A DNA stretch of 8,905 nucleotides, from the NCBI GenBank assembly GCA_013694945.1, contig JACDBM010000161.1:1-8905 (forward strand), written 5' to 3'. This DNA comes from Chthoniobacterales bacterium. GTDB lineage: Bacteria; Verrucomicrobiota; Verrucomicrobiia; Chthoniobacterales; UBA10450. Shown in pieces: positions 6,266 through 8,905 of this stretch (positions are counted from its first letter, which is position 1; every line of letters begins with the position of its first letter). The translations under genes and the position numbers were made by a program. Below the pieces are notes generated by a model, which was given only the letters and a program-made list of their open reading frames with translations, ran no database searches and was not told the origin of the DNA.

Positions 6266-8089
6266 GTGTTGAAAAGCCCCTTCCCAACCAAACCTAGATT
6301 CGCGGGTGAAGCCGCGCAAACCCCAGCCTCAATCGAGAGTAACGCAACCTATGATTGCAACTCGCCGCGCAAAAGTGGAACACTGCCGCTTCTGGACCCG
6401 TCGTCTCTCCCGCAACCCTCCGTCTTAACCCGGCAGTCGCGCCGCACGTTTCTGGCACGGCTTGGCGCCTTTACCGTAGCGCCGTCCATTGCGCTCGATC
6501 GGACCGACCCGGAGATGATTCTCTACAATGCAAATGTCTTAACGATCGACGAGCGTCGTCCACGCGCCCAAGCCATGGCGATTGCCGACGGACGTTTTCT
6601 CGCGGTGGGCAGCAACGAGAAGGTGCGCGGACTCGCGACTGCCCGCACGAAGAAGATCGATCTGGCGGGCCGGACCGTTGTTCCCGGGTTCATTGATGCG
6701 CATTCGCATCCGGCCGTGGCCGGTCGCATGCACCTGCGGCAGGTCGATTGCGATCTGCGTTCCATCAGAGCGATTCAGGCTGCGATCCGCGAACGTGCCG
6801 CCATAACTCCTGCCGGCCAGTGGGTGCTGGGCTTCAAATACGACGACACTAAGACGAGCGAAGGACGTCCACTCACCCGCGCTGATCTCGATGAGGCCGC
6901 GCCAGAGCATCCGGTCTACATCTCCCATCGCGGCGGCCACACCGCCTACGCGAACTCGCTTGCTTTCCGCATCGCGGAAATCGTAGAGGAGACTCCTGAT
7001 CCGGCCGGCGGCAGATTCGATCGCGACTCGACGAGCGGAAAACACAATGGACGCATCAGCGAACGAGCGACCGACGCGTTCGATAAGATCATCCCGGAGA
7101 ACTACAGCCGCGCGGATTACCGCGAGGGCGTGAAGCTCATTTCGCAAAGGCTCTCGCGCGCCGGCATCACCTCCGTGCACGACGCCTACGGATCGCATGA
7201 TGATCTCCGCGCCTATCAGGATGCGCGGGCCGCGGGTGAATTGTCTGTCCGCGTCTATTGCCTCATCGGTTACAGCGAAATCGATCGCATGATCGCAGCC
7301 GGCCTCCGCACCGGCTTCGGCGATGAATGGGTCCGCGTGGGCGCGATGAAGATGACGTGCGACGGTTCGATTTCCGAGCGCACGGCTCGCCTTTCAGAGC
7401 CTTACGTCGGACGCCCGCAGGACTTCGGCATTCAGGTCATGAGTGAGGAACAAATGTACGATTATGCGCATAAAGCGCACGAGGCAGACTGGCAGATCGG
7501 CATCCATGCGAATGGCGACGTCGCGATCGACGCCGTGCTGCGCCTCTACGAACGACTGCAACGCGAACACCCGCGCCGTGACCCGCGCTTCCGCCTCGAG
7601 CATTGCACCGTCGTCAACGATGCGCTGGTCGAGCGCATCCGCGCGCTCGGCGCGATCCCGACACCTTTCGCGGCCTACGTTTACTACCACGGCGAGAAAA
7701 TGCGCGAGTATGGCGCGGAGCGATTGAATCACATGTTCGCACTTCGCAGCTTTCTCGATGCCGGGGTGCACGTCGCGCCGGGCTCGGATTATCCGCCCGG
7801 GCCGTTCGAGCCCATGATGATGCTGCAATCCGCCGTCACGCGCACCGATCTCCATGGCAACGTCTGGGGAGCGCGACAGCGAATCACGGCGGAAGAAGCG
7901 CTGCGCGTTGGAACCTTAAACGGTGCCTATGCATCCTTTGAGGATCACCTCAAAGGCTCGATCCAACGCGGAAAGCTTGCTGACCTGGTGGTGCTGGGAC
8001 GCGATCCTTTGCGTGAAGATCCCGCGACGCTAACAACGATCCCGGTGGAGAAGACAATGGTCGGCGGCCGTTGGGTCTTCGAAACCTAG
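6266..8089 (+). CDS. Tat-exported amidohydrolase family 3 protein (YtcJ-like metal-dependent hydrolase)
   Basis: Amidohydrolase family 3 enzymes hydrolyse C-N bonds of amides or formamides using bound metal; the substrate is unknown here. The mature part starts MILYNANVLTID (ATG 6515), the usual N-terminal strand. Metal and active-site candidates are DAHSH (His codons 6701 and 6707), SHRGGHTAYANS, GIHANGDVAID (His codon 7505), LEHCTVV (His codon 7601) and GSDYPP (Asp codon 7787). The C-terminus ITAEEAL...GSIQRGKLADLVVLGRDPL is typical of the superfamily. Before the core lies SRRTFLARLGAFTVAPSIA (Arg-Arg at 6440-6445), a convincing twin-arginine export signal, so the enzyme is probably periplasmic or outside the cell. 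The start is unresolved: no in-frame ATG precedes the signal. GTG 6266 (used here) gives a long 58-residue leader and lies 6 bp from the ARC start. CTG 6383 or 6392 would give ordinary Tat leaders. ATG 6515 would remove the signal. GTG 6152 would overlap the ARC gene. Confidence 0.82.
   Translation: MLKSPFPTKPRFAGEAAQTPASIESNATYDCNSPRKSGTLPLLDPSSLPQPSVLTRQSRRTFLARLGAFTVAPSIALDRTDPEMILYNANVLTIDERRPRAQAMAIADGRFLAVGSNEKVRGLATARTKKIDLAGRTVVPGFIDAHSHPAVAGRMHLRQVDCDLRSIRAIQAAIRERAAITPAGQWVLGFKYDDTKTSEGRPLTRADLDEAAPEHPVYISHRGGHTAYANSLAFRIAEIVEETPDPAGGRFDRDSTSGKHNGRISERATDAFDKIIPENYSRADYREGVKLISQRLSRAGITSVHDAYGSHDDLRAYQDARAAGELSVRVYCLIGYSEIDRMIAAGLRTGFGDEWVRVGAMKMTCDGSISERTARLSEPYVGRPQDFGIQVMSEEQMYDYAHKAHEADWQIGIHANGDVAIDAVLRLYERLQREHPRRDPRFRLEHCTVVNDALVERIRALGAIPTPFAAYVYYHGEKMREYGAERLNHMFALRSFLDAGVHVAPGSDYPPGPFEPMMMLQSAVTRTDLHGNVWGARQRITAEEALRVGTLNGAYASFEDHLKGSIQRGKLADLVVLGRDPLREDPATLTTIPVEKTMVGGRWVFET
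7935..7956 (+). repeat. Perfect 9-bp stem with 4-nt loop inside the amidohydrolase gene
   Basis: CCTTTGAGG (7935-7943), loop ATCA, and CCTCAAAGG (7948-7956) form a perfect hairpin within the coding region, about 130 bp before the stop. It encodes part of ASFEDHLKGS, which belongs to the conserved C-terminal region. No T-run follows, so it is not an intrinsic terminator. It is probably a coincidence of codon choice, though a stable mRNA structure is possible. Confidence 0.45.
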
Positions 8090-8110
8090 CGCTCGCCTTA
8101 CCGACCCGAT

Positions 8111-8164
8111 CTGAGCGCCCGTCCGCCGCGGCCGTGCTTCCGTATTTTTGGTTGAAGCGCTCAG
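8111..8164. repeat. 8-bp inverted repeat between the amidohydrolase and tRNA-Asp
   Basis: CTGAGCGC (8111-8118) and GCGCTCAG (8157-8164) are exact reverse complements, separated by 38 nt that include TATTTTT at 8143-8149. The long loop makes a classical terminator unlikely. The right arm lies inside the candidate tRNA promoter, between its -35 and -10 boxes, so a protein-binding site is also conceivable. Nothing else was recognised in the 107 bp between the amidohydrolase stop and the tRNA. Confidence 0.3.
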
Positions 8165-8180
8165 GCCACCGACCTACCCT
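8152..8180 (+). promoter_or_regulatory. Candidate sigma70-type promoter for tRNA-Asp
   Basis: TTGAAG (8152-8157) and TACCCT (8175-8180) are separated by 17 bp, resembling TTGACA and TATAAT. Each matches only partly, but the -10 keeps the key first, second and last bases. Transcription would begin around 8187, about 10 nt before the mature tRNA. The tRNA probably has its own promoter, as the upstream gene is unrelated. Confidence 0.3.
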
Positions 8181-8196
8181 GCTACGCTTTTCGCTG

Positions 8197-8270
8197 GGAG
8201 TCTTAGCTCAATTGGTTAGAGCGCCGCCCTGTCACGGCGGAGGTTGCGGGTTCGAGCCCCGTAGACTCCG
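8197..8270 (+). tRNA. tRNA-Asp, anticodon GTC
   Basis: A complete cloverleaf can be drawn. The acceptor stem is GGAGTCT (8197-8203) with AGACTCC (8263-8269). The D-arm is GCTC...GAGC with loop AATTGGTTA. The anticodon stem is CCGCC/GGCGG (8224-8228, 8236-8240) around loop CTGTCAC, so the anticodon is GTC at 8231-8233. The variable loop is AGGTT, and the T-arm is GCGGG-TTCGAGC-CCCGT with one G-T pair. The discriminator base is G73 (8270), as expected for aspartate tRNAs. CCA is not encoded, since GTTT follows, so it must be added by the nucleotidyltransferase. No repeat of the tRNA 3' end was seen in the window, so there is no sign of an integrated element here. Confidence 0.97.
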
Positions 8271-8355
8271 GTTTCAATTTATACATCACTTGAAGCAACC
8301 TAGAGAATCTCGTTATAGCGCAGGCGCGCGCCAGAGGCTCTTTCGGACAGTGGAA

Positions 8356-8905
8356 CTATCTGATCCGATAGATCTCATACCTCTCCGGAGGAAGAGGGCC
8401 AAAGACGAACGGCAGCGGGCCCCATAGATCGGAGTAAAACGCCGCGCCTACTGCGTTGTCCATCGTTCCGAGCCATCGCTTCGGACTCATTTCGAAAGCG
8501 GTGTCGAACTCGAGCTGACCACGGCGTAGCGGCGTCAAGTTTGTGTTGTTCAACGGCAGAACCATTAGGTCGTCGTGGCTTAGCAGTGAATATCTGGAAT
8601 CGAACCCGCTAAGTCCCACAATCTGGGCGAGCGAAAGCGCAGCGGCTACAGCTAGACTGGCAGCGACACACGCGAAAGGCGGACCACGCTCGACCGATTC
8701 GAGCCTGCGAAAGAGCAGAATCGCAACTGCAGGTGTCGCTGGGAGCAAGGAACGACCATTGATCGACCAATTGAGCAGCCAGAAAGTGAAAGTTCCCGCG
8801 ACACTGAGCGAAAGAAGCAACGACTCCGCATCTCTGTGTCGGTTTAGATCGCTCAGTGCAATCGTGCAGAGCGCAACAGCGCTTGTAATCATCACGGCCC
8901 ACTGA
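8356..8905 (-). CDS. Polytopic membrane protein, probable C-terminal part of an ArnT/PMT-like glycosyltransferase (5' end outside window)
   Basis: The frame stops at TAG (8358-8356 on the minus strand) and stays open to the right edge, leaving about 182 residues. A GTG at 8895 is not convincing as a start because the upstream codons read through (QWAVMITSAV). At least three hydrophobic segments are visible: LLLSLSVAGTFTFWLLNW, a segment ending LLPATPAVAILLFRR, and ACVAASLAVAAALSLAQIVG. The motif NGRSLLPATPA resembles the NGRYLLPxLP segment of lipid-linked sugar transferases of the GT39/ArnT/PMT group, which move sugars from polyprenyl phosphate carriers across the membrane. About 80 soluble residues follow the last helix, ending PERYEIYRIR. 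The catalytic N-terminal loop is outside the window, so the family call is tentative; that it is a membrane protein is firm. Confidence 0.6.
   Translation of the reverse strand, partial: QWAVMITSAVALCTIALSDLNRHRDAESLLLSLSVAGTFTFWLLNWSINGRSLLPATPAVAILLFRRLESVERGPPFACVAASLAVAAALSLAQIVGLSGFDSRYSLLSHDDLMVLPLNNTNLTPLRRGQLEFDTAFEMSPKRWLGTMDNAVGAAFYSDLWGPLPFVFGPLPPERYEIYRIR

Noticed and set aside
6539..7198. 219-codon minus-strand frame opposite the amidohydrolase
   Set aside because: It is an antisense shadow of a gene with clear catalytic motifs.
8197..8270. tRNA-Asp as an attachment site for a mobile element
   Set aside because: No direct repeat of its 3' end, integrase or other mobile gene is visible in the window.
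8323..8332. GGCGCGCGCC palindrome between the tRNA and the membrane-protein gene, considered as a terminator
   Set aside because: It is self-complementary with no loop and no T-run on either strand; such GC palindromes are expected by chance in this composition.

Overview
The window looks like part of a chromosome from a Gram-negative-type bacterium of moderately high GC. It holds four complete protein genes, a tRNA-Asp gene and one truncated protein gene at each edge. The centre is a two-gene operon for a proteasomal AAA+ ATPase (ARC/Mpa type) and Dop, the deamidase/depupylase of the Pup (prokaryotic ubiquitin-like protein) pathway. Pup pathways are best known in Actinobacteria but also occur in scattered other phyla such as Nitrospirae and Verrucomicrobia, where the Pup-like modifier has been called UBact. 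Together with a DUF3417-type glucan phosphorylase and a Tat-exported amidohydrolase, this fits a verrucomicrobial or similar soil lineage. That assignment is inference; no taxonomic marker is present.

Layout. Bases 1-164 (+) are the C-terminal end of a rhomboid-family intramembrane protease. A 146-bp gap follows, with a perfect 9-bp inverted repeat and an orphan Shine-Dalgarno-like sequence. Bases 311-2866 (+) encode a complete alpha-glucan phosphorylase. It converges on the ARC-dop operon; the 110-bp convergent gap holds a 7-bp inverted repeat that may act as a terminator. On the minus strand, ARC (start near 6259) is followed closely by dop, which ends at 2977. A Tat-exported amidohydrolase family 3 protein is divergent from ARC and ends at 8089; its start codon is unclear. 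tRNA-Asp(GTC) lies at 8197-8270 (+). A minus-strand membrane protein resembling the C-terminal end of an ArnT/PMT-like glycosyltransferase runs off the right edge.

How the genes work together. ARC would recognise Pup-tagged proteins through its N-terminal coiled coil and unfold them; Dop would activate Pup and remove it from targets. The usual partners are absent: no pup or UBact gene, no ligase pafA, and no core subunits prcB/prcA. Unrelated genes bound the operon on both sides. ARC also lacks the C-terminal GQYL-type tail used to dock on the 20S core. The pair either works with partners encoded elsewhere or represents a proteasome-independent unfolding and de-tagging module. This is the most interesting point in the window. 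The other genes look like ordinary metabolic or housekeeping functions with no evident link to the operon.
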